From Akkermansiaceae bacterium (lineage in GTDB: Bacteria; Verrucomicrobiota; Verrucomicrobiia; Verrucomicrobiales; Akkermansiaceae): a stretch of DNA of 64,000 nucleotides. The notes under the pieces were generated by a model. The model was not told the DNA's origin. It was given only the letters and a program-made list of their open reading frames with translations, and did not search any database. The stretch is from the NCBI GenBank assembly GCA_903934285.1, contig CAIZNN010000181.1, positions 1-64,000 on the forward strand, given 5' to 3'. The position numbers were made by a program, and so were the translations under genes. Each line of letters opens with the position of its first letter. Positions within the stretch are counted from its first letter, which is position 1. Positions 16,096-25,043 of the stretch are shown in pieces.

Positions 16096-17333
16096 GCTGT
16101 GGGTTCCTTTGCCTCGCCAATCCGCAGTGACTCGATTCCCAGCGACCACCGGCCGCCCCATCCTAACAGCGCAAACGGCACGTACATCAATCCAAACCGG
16201 TCTCCCATGAATCCAAAATCAAGCTGCCCACCCCACACCGACGCCAATGCCACGGCGCACACCATTGGGCATATCGTCACCCCCGTGCACCAACGGAAGA
16301 ATGATTGCTGCCATTCGGCTGCGGGAAATAACAACATCCACCATCCGCCAAGAATCCCGAGCAATGCCGTCAGCCCAATCATCACCATGCTGGCCGATGG
16401 CATCACATGATCGATGACTGCCAGCTTGCCCCTGGCAAGCAGCGGCGTAAACCCCGCCGGATCATGCAGGTAAAACGGCAGCGTGAGCGCTACCGACACC
16501 ATCACCACCAACCCGGCAGCGACTGCGGCTTGCCGCACTCCCACCGTTCGCCACAGCAGCGCCCCAAACAGCGGCATGAGCAGCAAAAAGTTAGGACGTG
16601 ACGCCAAGCCCAAACCCAACAGCACACATGCCAGCCATCCCGACCATCGGGACCGCTGCGGATTCGACCACGCCCTGAGCGCGACCAGGAAAAACACCGC
16701 CACGTAAATCCCGTTGGCAAGCAGGTCGCCGCCGGAAACATACTCATACAGGGCCGCCGGCGACAGCAGCAGCGGCACACCCAGCAGGCACAGTGCCAGC
16801 GCCCGGTCGCGGCACCACCAGCATGCCGCGCCCAAAAACACCGCCAACCAAAAGAGATTCTGATAGCCGCTGTTTCCCAAGGCGACAAATGGCGCCGCCA
16901 GCACAACCGCCCCCGGCAACACCGATAGCGGCCCGGCAAATTTGTCAGACCCATAATAGGGTGTCTGGCCCTCCGCCATGCGCGTCACTGCCAGATTCAG
17001 GGCATCGTCACGGTCGCTGCTCCTGCCAAGCCCCCTGCCATCCTCAATCGGATGAACCACGGCAAAGCCAACCGCCAGCCCCGCCAGAAGCAAAACACTC
17101 AGCCCCCAAAAGTAACGCCGCAACCAAGGTGCAACACACGCGCCGAATCTCCAGAGCAACCATAGCACCACGGCCACCATTGCCACATAACCTGCAACAC
17201 CTGCCAGCCCGCTATGCTTCTGCATCAACCCGCTCGAGGGAAACGCCAGCAGCAACACCCATACGATGAACTGCCAGCCCGGCCATGCCGCTCGTAGCGT
17301 TCCGCCGGATTGAGGTGAGTCGGAGCCAATCAT
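16092..17333 (-). CDS. Polytopic membrane protein, possible GT-C-type
   Basis: No confident family match. The 413-aa product has about ten hydrophobic segments. The first large loop contains DRDDALNLAVTRMAEGQTPYYGSDKF (about residues 112-137), with acidic residues after membrane segments. That layout resembles GT-C transferases such as the mannosyl/arabinosyl (GT87) proteins, whose catalytic Asp lies in an early loop. LASRPNFLLLMPLFG (about residue 250) also resembles those proteins. Its stop overlaps the FkbM start. It could be a lipid-linked-sugar-dependent glycosyltransferase or a polymerase-like protein. Confidence 0.55.
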   Translation of the reverse strand: MIGSDSPQSGGTLRAAWPGWQFIVWVLLLAFPSSGLMQKHSGLAGVAGYVAMVAVVLWLLWRFGACVAPWLRRYFWGLSVLLLAGLAVGFAVVHPIEDGRGLGRSSDRDDALNLAVTRMAEGQTPYYGSDKFAGPLSVLPGAVVLAAPFVALGNSGYQNLFWLAVFLGAACWWCRDRALALCLLGVPLLLSPAALYEYVSGGDLLANGIYVAVFFLVALRAWSNPQRSRWSGWLACVLLGLGLASRPNFLLLMPLFGALLWRTVGVRQAAVAAGLVVMVSVALTLPFYLHDPAGFTPLLARGKLAVIDHVMPSASMVMIGLTALLGILGGWWMLLFPAAEWQQSFFRWCTGVTICPMVCAVALASVWGGQLDFGFMGDRFGLMYVPFALLGWGGRWSLGIESLRIGEAKEPTA

Positions 17334-17346
17334 AATCCAAGCAGAT

Positions 17347-18204
17347 CTATCTTACCACCGCCCAATGACTCAATCGCTTCTCCTCAATCGGCGCCTTGAT
17401 CCCGTGCGCATACCAGCGGTCCGGCATGAGCACCCGTTGACCGGGTTTCTCACCCAGCCAGGCGGCCCACCAGGAATAACTGCTATTGGCGATGATATGG
17501 TGCGAGGCCAGACTCATCAGGTGAAGATCACACAGCGGATTGGCGGCGGCTTGCCGCTGGTCAATGACCTCCTCATCCGCCCCGCCAAACTCCGCGCGAC
17601 ACCAATCCGGATCATCCGAGAAAATGAAAAACCGCGCGCCCGGCACGCACTCGCGCATTTCCCGCATGGCCTGGCGGTAGTAGTGAGTGTCGCAAACTTG
17701 GAAGACCGGCTGTTGCAGATAGTCCTTGCGCCGCACATGCACCGCGACCGAGTTGGCGCCGCTCAGCTTGCAGCGCAAATCCTCAGGCAACTGCACGGCG
17801 CCACCGATGGCGGCATTGAGCTCGACTCGCAGCGGCGCGGCGAGTGGCGAAAAATAGCGCGGTGTTTGGAAATATCCGAACATCATGCAGTCAGCCGGGG
17901 CTTGCAGAAACCGGCGCTCGAATGACTGGTCATCGCACGCTTCCCGCAACACCGGCACGCCCCGGTACTCCCAGTAATGTCTGTGGGTCACTTTGCGCAG
18001 CGCGCGCGCTCCGATCGAACAGCGCCTGACAACCGTGGCGCGCAGCGGCAGCCGAAGAAAATGCGAAACCTCGGCCCACCCCGCCGCGTTGAACCACGAA
18101 CCGTCCAGCACCAAGGGCACCCCGTGTTTCTCCGCCAGCACCCGGCCCAGCGCATACTGGAACAGATTGTTGCCGGTCCGGCCTAGCAGAACAATGCGGA
18201 TCAT
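17347..18204 (-). CDS. Alpha-1,2-fucosyltransferase-like GT11 glycosyltransferase
   Basis: GT11 family transferase, normally using GDP-L-fucose to make alpha-1,2 linkages. At 285 aa the length is right. Motifs: GRTGNNLFQYALGRVLAE at the N-terminus (family G-x-L/T-G-N-x-L/M-F-Q-Y), SVAVHVRRKDYLQ (about residues 150-162; the donor-binding HxRRxDY motif with K in place of G), FFIFSDDPDWC, and ANSSYSWWAAWL near residue 248. No GDP-fucose synthesis genes lie in the window, so either they are elsewhere or the donor differs. It is followed downstream by a membrane protein and FkbM. Confidence 0.92.
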   Translation of the reverse strand: MIRIVLLGRTGNNLFQYALGRVLAEKHGVPLVLDGSWFNAAGWAEVSHFLRLPLRATVVRRCSIGARALRKVTHRHYWEYRGVPVLREACDDQSFERRFLQAPADCMMFGYFQTPRYFSPLAAPLRVELNAAIGGAVQLPEDLRCKLSGANSVAVHVRRKDYLQQPVFQVCDTHYYRQAMREMRECVPGARFFIFSDDPDWCRAEFGGADEEVIDQRQAAANPLCDLHLMSLASHHIIANSSYSWWAAWLGEKPGQRVLMPDRWYAHGIKAPIEEKRLSHWAVVR

Positions 18205-18209
18205 GTGGC

Positions 18210-18262
18210 AGACTCAATACTTGAAGACCCAAAACGCAAAACGCAAGATAAGCAAAGCCTCA
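18210..18262 (-). repeat. Degenerate heptamer stretch
   Basis: On the minus strand the gap reads TTATCTT, GCGTTTT, GCGTTTT, GGGTCTT in succession. It resembles the GTCTTGN repeat family seen in other gaps but lacks the flanking hairpin. Confidence 0.4.
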
Positions 18263-18268
18263 CTCGAA

Positions 18269-19153
18269 CTACCACCGGATCAATCCCACCTGGCACAGGC
18301 GGTCCGCGGGCCCGAGAATCTCGCAGCTTCGCTCAAAAGTTGCGGACAATCCCTCGCGCTGAAACCACGACAGCAACTCCTCGTCGCTCCTGCCGCCGAT
18401 TGATCTTCCAAAGACGTTGGCGTTACTAATGATCACCCCGCGCGGCGCGTGGCGGATGTAGCGGTCGAAATACTCGGCCTGAACGTCCGCCGCAAGCTCC
18501 GTAAACGCATAGTTGGATACCACGCAATAATCCGCATTCTCAACCGCATCATCGCGCGTCCGGCAAAATTCATCGACGCCAGTTTCCTGGAGCATTTTGG
18601 CGGCAGCCAGCTCGACCTGAGGCAGATCCACCAGCAGCGTGGTGGCCTGTGAGACCAAAGCGTTCATGGCCGCCAGGCCGCCAAAGCCGACGCCGATCTC
18701 GATGATCCTGCCCTGTGGCCTGACCACCCCCTCGCGCCTGAGCCAGAGGGCGTGCGCCAGATACCGCAGGCTGGTGGGACTGTGAGAGGCCGCGGTACCT
18801 AGCAACAATCCGGGCCAGCGGAGCGGCCCGCCCCATGCGTCAACCCGCAAGAATGCCTCATTGCCGAGGAGCGAATCGTCCCAGGCGCGGACGAGTTGGG
18901 CGAAATAGCGGCCATCGACAGGTCCCAAGGTTTCCACAATCTCGCGCACCGCCCGCAACCGCCGCAACCCCTGGCTTGTGCGTTGCCCTGCCGCAAAGGC
19001 TGCACAGACTCGCGGCCATGCACCGCCTGCCGAAATGCTCGATGCATCACTAAGCTCCGTGCCGCACCCCACGCGAGGTGCGCGATCCTCTAGCAGCCCC
19101 GTAATCACCACCCAACTCCGATCATGAATCCTGTCTATCAGTCTTCGCCGCAT
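18269..19153 (-). CDS. Putative sugar O-methyltransferase
   Basis: SAM-dependent enzyme resembling the 'putative sugar O-methyltransferase' family found in EPS loci. The ATG at 19153 gives MRRRLIDRIHDRSWVVITG and 294 aa. The segment GNEAFLRVDAWGG followed by PTSLRYLAHALWL precedes motif I, GRIIEIGVGFGGLAAMNAL (about residues 144-162). Then come LLVDLPQVELAAAKML and the motif DYCVVSNYAFTEL (about residues 200-212). It ends ILGPADRLCQVGLIRW. It starts 2 bp from the stop of the DUF268 gene, so the two are co-transcribed. Confidence 0.8.
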   Translation of the reverse strand: MRRRLIDRIHDRSWVVITGLLEDRAPRVGCGTELSDASSISAGGAWPRVCAAFAAGQRTSQGLRRLRAVREIVETLGPVDGRYFAQLVRAWDDSLLGNEAFLRVDAWGGPLRWPGLLLGTAASHSPTSLRYLAHALWLRREGVVRPQGRIIEIGVGFGGLAAMNALVSQATTLLVDLPQVELAAAKMLQETGVDEFCRTRDDAVENADYCVVSNYAFTELAADVQAEYFDRYIRHAPRGVIISNANVFGRSIGGRSDEELLSWFQREGLSATFERSCEILGPADRLCQVGLIRW

Positions 19154-19155
19154 GA

Positions 19156-20004
19156 TCAAATCCCGGGCTCGCCTCCTGTTTCGCATCTGGCGTCTTGGGC
19201 GCTTGGCAAGCTCGGCCGGGCCGTCATGCCGTCCGGCGTCTTTCTCGCCACCACAATCCCCAAACCGGTTTGACAGCCGAAATGCCTCTCTAACTCCCCG
19301 CCCCGCCACGCGACGGATTCATGGAACCGGTTGTCGTCATCGATCAGCGCGAAGCGCTCGATTTCCCAGCCCTCCGCAAACCATCCGGCCAGCGTCGCCG
19401 CCGCAAACACCCGGTGCGCATTGAACTCGACGCGCTGCGGCCCGATCGGCGTCGATAGATACAACCTGCCGCCCGGCTTGACCATGCGCTTCAATTGTGC
19501 CAGCCCCTTGAGATGGCCGGCCACATCAATCGGGTCGCCATAGCGGCCGAGTCCGAAATGTTCGATGGTGTGCAGACAGGACAGCGAATCGGTGCACTCG
19601 ACCCACCTGGCCGGCAGGCATTCCATCAGATCTAGCTGATGGAACGTCACATTGCGCACCGCCGCGGGATCGGGACGAATATCAATGACCTCCACTTCCC
19701 GGAACACCGACAAATGGCCGATGAACCCATCCAATCGCGAGCCGACATCAACGTGTCGCCGCGGGTTGGCCTCATAGATCCACTGCGCCACCCGTTGGTC
19801 TTGGAAAAAATACGCACCCAGCGACCCGCAGGCCGCCCCCCATTCGTCGAGGATGGGAAAGGCGCCAGCCCAGCGGAAGTCGCGGCCCAAGCGCTGGCGG
19901 AAGGCGCTGCGTCCAGCCAGGAAACGCCCGATGCCGCGCATGGCAAGCATACTGCGCTTCGGATCGATTCCGAACGTCCGCAACCATGTGGTAAGGCTGG
20001 CCAT
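19156..20004 (-). CDS. DUF268 family SAM-binding protein
   Basis: Member of the DUF268 family, methyltransferase-like proteins of EPS clusters with no assigned substrate. Signature segments: HVDVGSRLDGFIGHLSVFREVEVIDIRP (about residues 84-111; degenerate SAM motif), DSLSCLHTIEHFGLGRYGDPID (about residues 138-159), then MVKPGGRLYLSTPIG and VEFNAHRVF. The protein has 282 aa, with about 25 poorly conserved residues at the C-terminus that read into the adjacent sequence. It is directly upstream of the sugar O-methyltransferase gene; the pair may act on the same residue. Confidence 0.85.
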   Translation of the reverse strand: MASLTTWLRTFGIDPKRSMLAMRGIGRFLAGRSAFRQRLGRDFRWAGAFPILDEWGAACGSLGAYFFQDQRVAQWIYEANPRRHVDVGSRLDGFIGHLSVFREVEVIDIRPDPAAVRNVTFHQLDLMECLPARWVECTDSLSCLHTIEHFGLGRYGDPIDVAGHLKGLAQLKRMVKPGGRLYLSTPIGPQRVEFNAHRVFAAATLAGWFAEGWEIERFALIDDDNRFHESVAWRGGELERHFGCQTGLGIVVARKTPDGMTARPSLPSAQDARCETGGEPGI

Positions 20005-20028
20005 GAGTATGATGGGTGGCGGGAAATT

Positions 20029-20128
20029 GGCTAACGAGGCATCGCCTCAGACCCAAGACACAAGACGGCAAGACCCAAGACCAAGAACTTGACCTAACGA
20101 CATCACATTCATTGTTTCAAGGACTCTG
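20029..20128 (-). repeat. Intercistronic heptamer repeat, copy B (inverted orientation)
   Basis: Read on the minus strand this copy has AGTCCTTGAAAC, then TGATGTCGTTAGGTCAAG, then GTCTTGG, GTCTTGCC, GTCTTGT, GTCTTGG heptamers, and ends in the GAGGCGATGCCTC hairpin. It is the same order as copy A, but oriented the other way. The rest of the gap (20129-20187) holds nothing recognisable. Confidence 0.7.
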
Positions 20129-20187
20129 GATGAGGTGGTGCCACAGCGGCCCTATACCCGCGATGGCCGGAAACCGTTGCAATCGTG

Positions 20188-22578
20188 TCACTGGGCTCGC
20201 CGCACTTCCGCGAATGCCGCGATCATTCTCGCCGCGACCCTCTCCGCCGCATAGCTCGCCCGCAGGCTCAGACCGCATTGGTAAACTTCCGTCGTGTCCA
20301 TGCCCATCACTTCCGCCACTGCGGAAAACAGCGACTCGGCGCTGGCCAGTGAGAAGCCCCCCTTGCCCGTCGCCTCGCCGAGGACCTCCTCGACCGAGGT
20401 GCCCTTGACGAAACACACCGGCGTGCCAAGGTAATAGGCTTCCAGTGCCGGCAACCCGAACCCCTCGATCTCCGATGGCAGAATCAACGCGCGGGCACCC
20501 AGATAGGCGGCTTGCAACGCCGCGTCTTCCAAAAACGCACGCCTCACGATGCCTCGCGAACTCGCCACCAAGCCGAGCACCTCCGGCGGCACCGTGCCTA
20601 TCAAATGCAGTTCAGGCAACTCCCGATTCCTGGCTTCCTCCGCGTGCCACCAGCGGATGAGATGGGCGGTGCGTTTGTGTGGCTCACACGAGGCCAGATG
20701 GATCACATAGTTCCCCTTCGCCGGCGCGACTGGCTGGGGAGTGCTCTCATACAGGCAAGGTTCGTAAGTCACAATGATCTCCTTGCGCGGAATCCGGTGG
20801 CGATCCATGAATGCATGGATCTGCTGCTTCGAGGACTCCGAGACGGTCAAAATCCGGTCCGCCTTGCGGAGCGTGTGTTTCAACATCATCGCCCAATAGC
20901 CATATTCCCAGGGCCTGCGCCAGCGCGGGTAATGGTCTTCATCATATTGAATGATCGTGTCATGGATCGTGACCACCGATGGCGCGCAAAACCAGTCCAA
21001 CAGGGGCAGATATCCTTTCGGAAAATAGTGGACATCCGGCACGAATGCGCGCCCGATAAACAACGGGTGCAAGTGGTCGGTCAACAACCGCACCCACTTG
21101 CCGCGCGTCCCCCACGGCAGAACACGCACCGCATCCACACTCCCGGGGGCTCGCTGCGATGTCTTGGAGGTGATCGCATTGATCCGCACCCGACCGCCGG
21201 CTTGCAAGGTGTCCACCACCATGTGCGACATCCGTGAGATCCCGAAACTGCGGTCGTAGCCGGGGTTCTGGTCGGCCAGATAGACTTGCACGCTGATAGG
21301 GGATTCCCGCGTCCCACTGGCCGGCGACCCGCCGCGCCGCACCCCCGCGGCCCGCATGGTCACATCCTGGCCGAAATCCAGGACGGCCGTGGTGAAATTC
21401 TCCACAAACAACTGGTTCAGGAAGTTTGCCAGGACCCGTGCGCGCAATGCCCGGCCGTCCTGCAGCCATGGCCGGTCCCGCAGCGCTGAACAGCAGGCGA
21501 GCAGGTTGCTGGCGAGCAGCGGCGGATTGCCCACCGGCGATAGATAAGCATAGCCGCGTGGCAATACACCGGTGACTCCGTCCGATGCCGCCGCCACCAC
21601 CGGCATGCCATAGGCCATCGCTTCAATGACCGTCAAACCAAAACTTTCCCACCGGCTGGGCGCGAGGAAGATGTCATGTTCCACGAAACAATGGCGCTTG
21701 TCGTCACCCGTGAGATAGCCTTTCTCAGTGATGCAGATGCGCCCGGGCCAGCGTGCCTGCAAGCTCGCCACGGCCGCATCGAATCCCCCCCGGATCGCCT
21801 CACTGATGCCGCCGGCAAAGGTCACCTGAAAATGTCGCGCCTCGGCGGAGTGCGCCAGCACTTCATGCATGCAGGCAAGTGCGTCGAGCGTGCCCTTTTC
21901 CTCGGTGCCATGCGACAGAAAGAGAATTTTGAAGGACGGAATGGCGGCGGTGGCAAGTGCCTGTTGTTGGGCGAGACGCAGCGGTGCGAGTCGTGTCTCA
22001 AAGTCGGGACAGGGGTCCTCGATTCCGTTACAGACGACAAGGTCGCGCTGGGAACTGACCGCGCGTGCATCCTTGCGTGAGGTTTCCGACACGCTGATAG
22101 ATGCGAAGGGCCTGTGGAGCACGTAGGCGCTGATTCTCCGTGCCAGCCGATCCACCCACCGCGGCCCCCCCAATGCCAGGCGCTGGGAACCGTGCGCCCA
22201 TTCGCCTTGCCCGATCGCGTGCCAGTGAAATACCACACGCGCATAGAGCAGGCGCAGCACCGCCAGCAACACCCAGTCGCGCAGCACCGAACTCCACTTC
22301 ACCGGCCCGGGGACGTAATACAATATCGGCCGCCTGATCCGCAGGCGGATGCCAATGGCTTGGGCAAGATACTTGGTGGTTAGCAGCAGTTTGCCAAGGG
22401 TGTTCTCGCCGATGTCTTCAAGCGAATGCGAAAAGCGCGCGTTGATATGATTGATCTCAATTGCCCCCGGGTGCCGGCGCAGCGCATCCAATGCCAGCAG
22501 CACCATGCGGCTCTGCCCGTGCTCAGGCGGCGGCACCTGGGCAAACACGACAACGGGCGTCCGCGGGTTGCAATCCAT
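20188..22578 (-). CDS. Tandem two-domain GT4/GT4 glycosyltransferase
   Basis: Two GT-B glycosyltransferases fused in one 796-aa chain. The start at 22578 gives MDCNPRTPVVVFAQVPPPEHG. Domain 1 (about residues 8-410) has KILFLSHGTEEKGTLDALACM and the EX7E motif in LAPSRWESFGLTVIEAMAYGMP. Domain 2 (about 435-796) has NYVIHLASCEPHKRTAHLIRWW and a second EX7E in LILPSEIEGFGLPALEAYYLGTP. Between them is a short linker containing GGSPASGTRESPI. Each half is about 370-400 aa, a full GT4. Both catalytic motifs look intact, so it may add two sugars in succession; this is inference. It is downstream of the GT4/kinase fusion gene. Confidence 0.9.
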   Translation of the reverse strand: MDCNPRTPVVVFAQVPPPEHGQSRMVLLALDALRRHPGAIEINHINARFSHSLEDIGENTLGKLLLTTKYLAQAIGIRLRIRRPILYYVPGPVKWSSVLRDWVLLAVLRLLYARVVFHWHAIGQGEWAHGSQRLALGGPRWVDRLARRISAYVLHRPFASISVSETSRKDARAVSSQRDLVVCNGIEDPCPDFETRLAPLRLAQQQALATAAIPSFKILFLSHGTEEKGTLDALACMHEVLAHSAEARHFQVTFAGGISEAIRGGFDAAVASLQARWPGRICITEKGYLTGDDKRHCFVEHDIFLAPSRWESFGLTVIEAMAYGMPVVAAASDGVTGVLPRGYAYLSPVGNPPLLASNLLACCSALRDRPWLQDGRALRARVLANFLNQLFVENFTTAVLDFGQDVTMRAAGVRRGGSPASGTRESPISVQVYLADQNPGYDRSFGISRMSHMVVDTLQAGGRVRINAITSKTSQRAPGSVDAVRVLPWGTRGKWVRLLTDHLHPLFIGRAFVPDVHYFPKGYLPLLDWFCAPSVVTIHDTIIQYDEDHYPRWRRPWEYGYWAMMLKHTLRKADRILTVSESSKQQIHAFMDRHRIPRKEIIVTYEPCLYESTPQPVAPAKGNYVIHLASCEPHKRTAHLIRWWHAEEARNRELPELHLIGTVPPEVLGLVASSRGIVRRAFLEDAALQAAYLGARALILPSEIEGFGLPALEAYYLGTPVCFVKGTSVEEVLGEATGKGGFSLASAESLFSAVAEVMGMDTTEVYQCGLSLRASYAAERVAARMIAAFAEVRRAQ

Positions 22579-22695
22579 GGAGTTCTTACTAACAATTAGC
22601 GGGCGCTGGCAGTCGCATGACTGGCGGCCCCCTCGCCCGCGAGTGGAGAACCAACAAGGCAACTTCAGCACGCCTTCAAGACCCCACGCAAGCAG

Positions 22696-25020
22696 CTAGG
22701 GCAGCATGTCCGACCCATGGTTCGATACCATGCCTTGCAGTGAGGCGGCCAGAACCGCCTGATCGGCTTTCCGCTTCGCGGCGCTTGCGAATGCGATACT
22801 TACCAGCATCGCGCCACGCACATCCCCATCCCATCCCGTCGCGTCGAGATACTTCCTGCACTCCGGACGTTGCAAGGCATGCTCGACAGCGCGAATCACG
22901 GCCAGCGGGGACAGGCGCAACACCAACTTCGCATCCTGGGCGAAGAGATGCACCAAATCAATTCCAGGCATGCCATTGGCCACTCCCAACTCCCAGTCCA
23001 GAACAATCAATTCTCCATTTGGAGTTCGCAGGATGTTCCACCGTGCAAAGTCGCCGTGGCGGACCACGGGCCGCAGGCACCGGTGCGATAATTGCGCCAG
23101 CGCCGCGCGCCCTGCGTCACTTCCGCCAAGCGCAGCCTCAATGGCCGGCCATTCCGGAAATTCATGCATCGGCTTGGCTGCCAAATCCAATTTCCAGCAT
23201 TCCAACAGCGCCACGGCTTGAGCCCAATCGCTGCGCCTGAGAATCCGGCCGCGGAAGTAGGGCATGCGCATCAGCGCGATATCCGGCCCGCGATGCACGC
23301 CGAGCAACGGATAGACCCCGCGCGTGTTGTGTGGCAAGCTGGCCAGGGCGGCGACCTCGCATTGGATCTGTTCCCAAGCAGCCGGGCCAAATGCCACCTT
23401 CGCCACTTCCCAGCCGTTGGCGGTCTTGAAACTGGCAATGCTCCGCCGCACCCGGTGTGCCGGTGTGCCAAACATCACGCCACAAGTGCCCGGCATCACT
23501 TCCGGCATCGGCGGGGTCAGCGGCACCAGCCCCGGACTGATCCTGACCGCCGGCAGCAGCCAGCGATGGAGTCCGACCGCGGTTACCAGACGCAGCACTT
23601 GCGCCATGACCTTGGCCACCTTGCGTTGCGGGTGGTAGAGTTGCAGCGCATAGCCAGCTGCCTTACGGTGCGCGGGCAACCCCAGATGCTTGCGGCCATT
23701 CCTGCGAACCAACGCAACCCGGCCCCCAGCGCGCTCCAGCACGGCGAAAACTTGCCACAACGCGTCCAAGTCGTTTATGGGATTGACTTGCCCGGCCGTT
23801 GCCACAATCTCGAGATAGCGTGCCAGTTGCACCGTCGAGGACCATTCCTCCGTGCGCTGCCCAGCCATCACCAGCGCGTTCGCCCGATAGCGATGCCACA
23901 GCCGCTCGATCGCCAGCGCGCCTCCCGCCACGTCATGCACGTCGGCAGCATAATCCGCCATGCCAGCTTTATCCAGCACGCGCCGCATTTCCGAGTTGCC
24001 AGGAACAAACGCCAGGATCGGCCGCCGGGCACCGAAATAATCGACGATCTTACTCGGCATGAAGAGGTTGTGCGCCGCGGCAACGACCAGCAGCAGTACC
24101 GGACTGCGGGTCAGACCGGCGAGGTAATCGTCGTAACTGAGTGACGCCCGGATCTGCACCACTCCCTCCAGCCCGCTCTTGGCGAGGTAGATGTCATGAT
24201 TCGGTAGCCAATTGCCGTAAAAAACAAAGCGCGTCTCACTGCGGGCCTCGGGATGGCGCTCGAGGAATACGACCAACGCCTGCAGGAACGTCTCGGGATT
24301 GCGGTCACCGTAAAGATCGAAACCACCGTAATAGCGGATCTCGAAACCGGGGTCCGCCCGGCGGCTCGTCCCTAACACGGAGCTGTCGAAAAAATATGGC
24401 ACATGCTCGGTCACTGCCGCCGGCACCAGGCCCGCGGCGACGTAGGCCTCGCGGTTTGTCTCCGACGTGAACACCACCCGCCCGGCTTGATGCAGCGTGC
24501 TGCGCTCAACCCGTGCCAGCTTGGGCGTGAGCAGGCGCTGCAGCAGGAATTTGCGCGGAAACAACTTGAATTGCGGCGACACCGACTCTTGCAAATCGAA
24601 GATCCAATGCGGCCCAACCAAGCCGCTGCGCTGCCCGGCCAGTAGCACCGACGGCGGAAACACAAAGGCGAGCACCCGGTCGTACCCTGCAAAGCAGGCG
24701 CGATCCCGGAAAATCCGCTTCGCCCATAACGCGCAGAAATCGGGCCACAGGAAGCCATTGAAAATGCGCGTCATCCATCCGCCCAGCCGCGGTTTGTTAG
24801 CCAGGCGCTGCAACAATGCCAGGACCGCATCGGGGCGGCGGAAAATCTTCAGTTCCGGGTGGCGCACCGTTTCCTGCTGACCATCCGACAGGCCAATCAC
24901 ACTGGTGATCACATCAACCTGCCAGCCGGCTTCTAGCGCGCCCTTCGCAATATAATAGGGCCGCTTCGCGTTGCTGTGAGCGCTAGGCGGAAAGGTGTGG
25001 GTGATGATTAACAGGCGCAT
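22696..25020 (-). CDS. GT4 glycosyltransferase fused to an aminoglycoside-phosphotransferase-like kinase domain
   Basis: A 774-aa chimera. The ATG at 25020 gives MRLLIITHTFPPSAHSNAKRPYYIAKGALEAG, a normal GT4 N-terminus (residues 1 to about 400). It includes EIRYYGGFDLYGDRNPETFLQAL and LFMPSKIVDYFGARRPILAF. The C-terminal half (about residues 470-774) looks like an APH/choline-kinase fold. It has the Brenner motif RHGDFARWNIL (about residues 654-664; catalytic Asp in HGD, Asn) and the metal-binding LIVLDWELG (about 672-680). An N-lobe-like stretch, SFKTANGWEVAKVAFGPAAWEQIQCEVAAL, precedes them. The kinase half could phosphorylate a sugar or lipid. The gene follows fnlC by 23 bp. Confidence 0.85.
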   Translation of the reverse strand: MRLLIITHTFPPSAHSNAKRPYYIAKGALEAGWQVDVITSVIGLSDGQQETVRHPELKIFRRPDAVLALLQRLANKPRLGGWMTRIFNGFLWPDFCALWAKRIFRDRACFAGYDRVLAFVFPPSVLLAGQRSGLVGPHWIFDLQESVSPQFKLFPRKFLLQRLLTPKLARVERSTLHQAGRVVFTSETNREAYVAAGLVPAAVTEHVPYFFDSSVLGTSRRADPGFEIRYYGGFDLYGDRNPETFLQALVVFLERHPEARSETRFVFYGNWLPNHDIYLAKSGLEGVVQIRASLSYDDYLAGLTRSPVLLLVVAAAHNLFMPSKIVDYFGARRPILAFVPGNSEMRRVLDKAGMADYAADVHDVAGGALAIERLWHRYRANALVMAGQRTEEWSSTVQLARYLEIVATAGQVNPINDLDALWQVFAVLERAGGRVALVRRNGRKHLGLPAHRKAAGYALQLYHPQRKVAKVMAQVLRLVTAVGLHRWLLPAVRISPGLVPLTPPMPEVMPGTCGVMFGTPAHRVRRSIASFKTANGWEVAKVAFGPAAWEQIQCEVAALASLPHNTRGVYPLLGVHRGPDIALMRMPYFRGRILRRSDWAQAVALLECWKLDLAAKPMHEFPEWPAIEAALGGSDAGRAALAQLSHRCLRPVVRHGDFARWNILRTPNGELIVLDWELGVANGMPGIDLVHLFAQDAKLVLRLSPLAVIRAVEHALQRPECRKYLDATGWDGDVRGAMLVSIAFASAAKRKADQAVLAASLQGMVSNHGSDMLP

Positions 25021-25043
25021 GCGCTTTGATCTATCCGTTAGCA

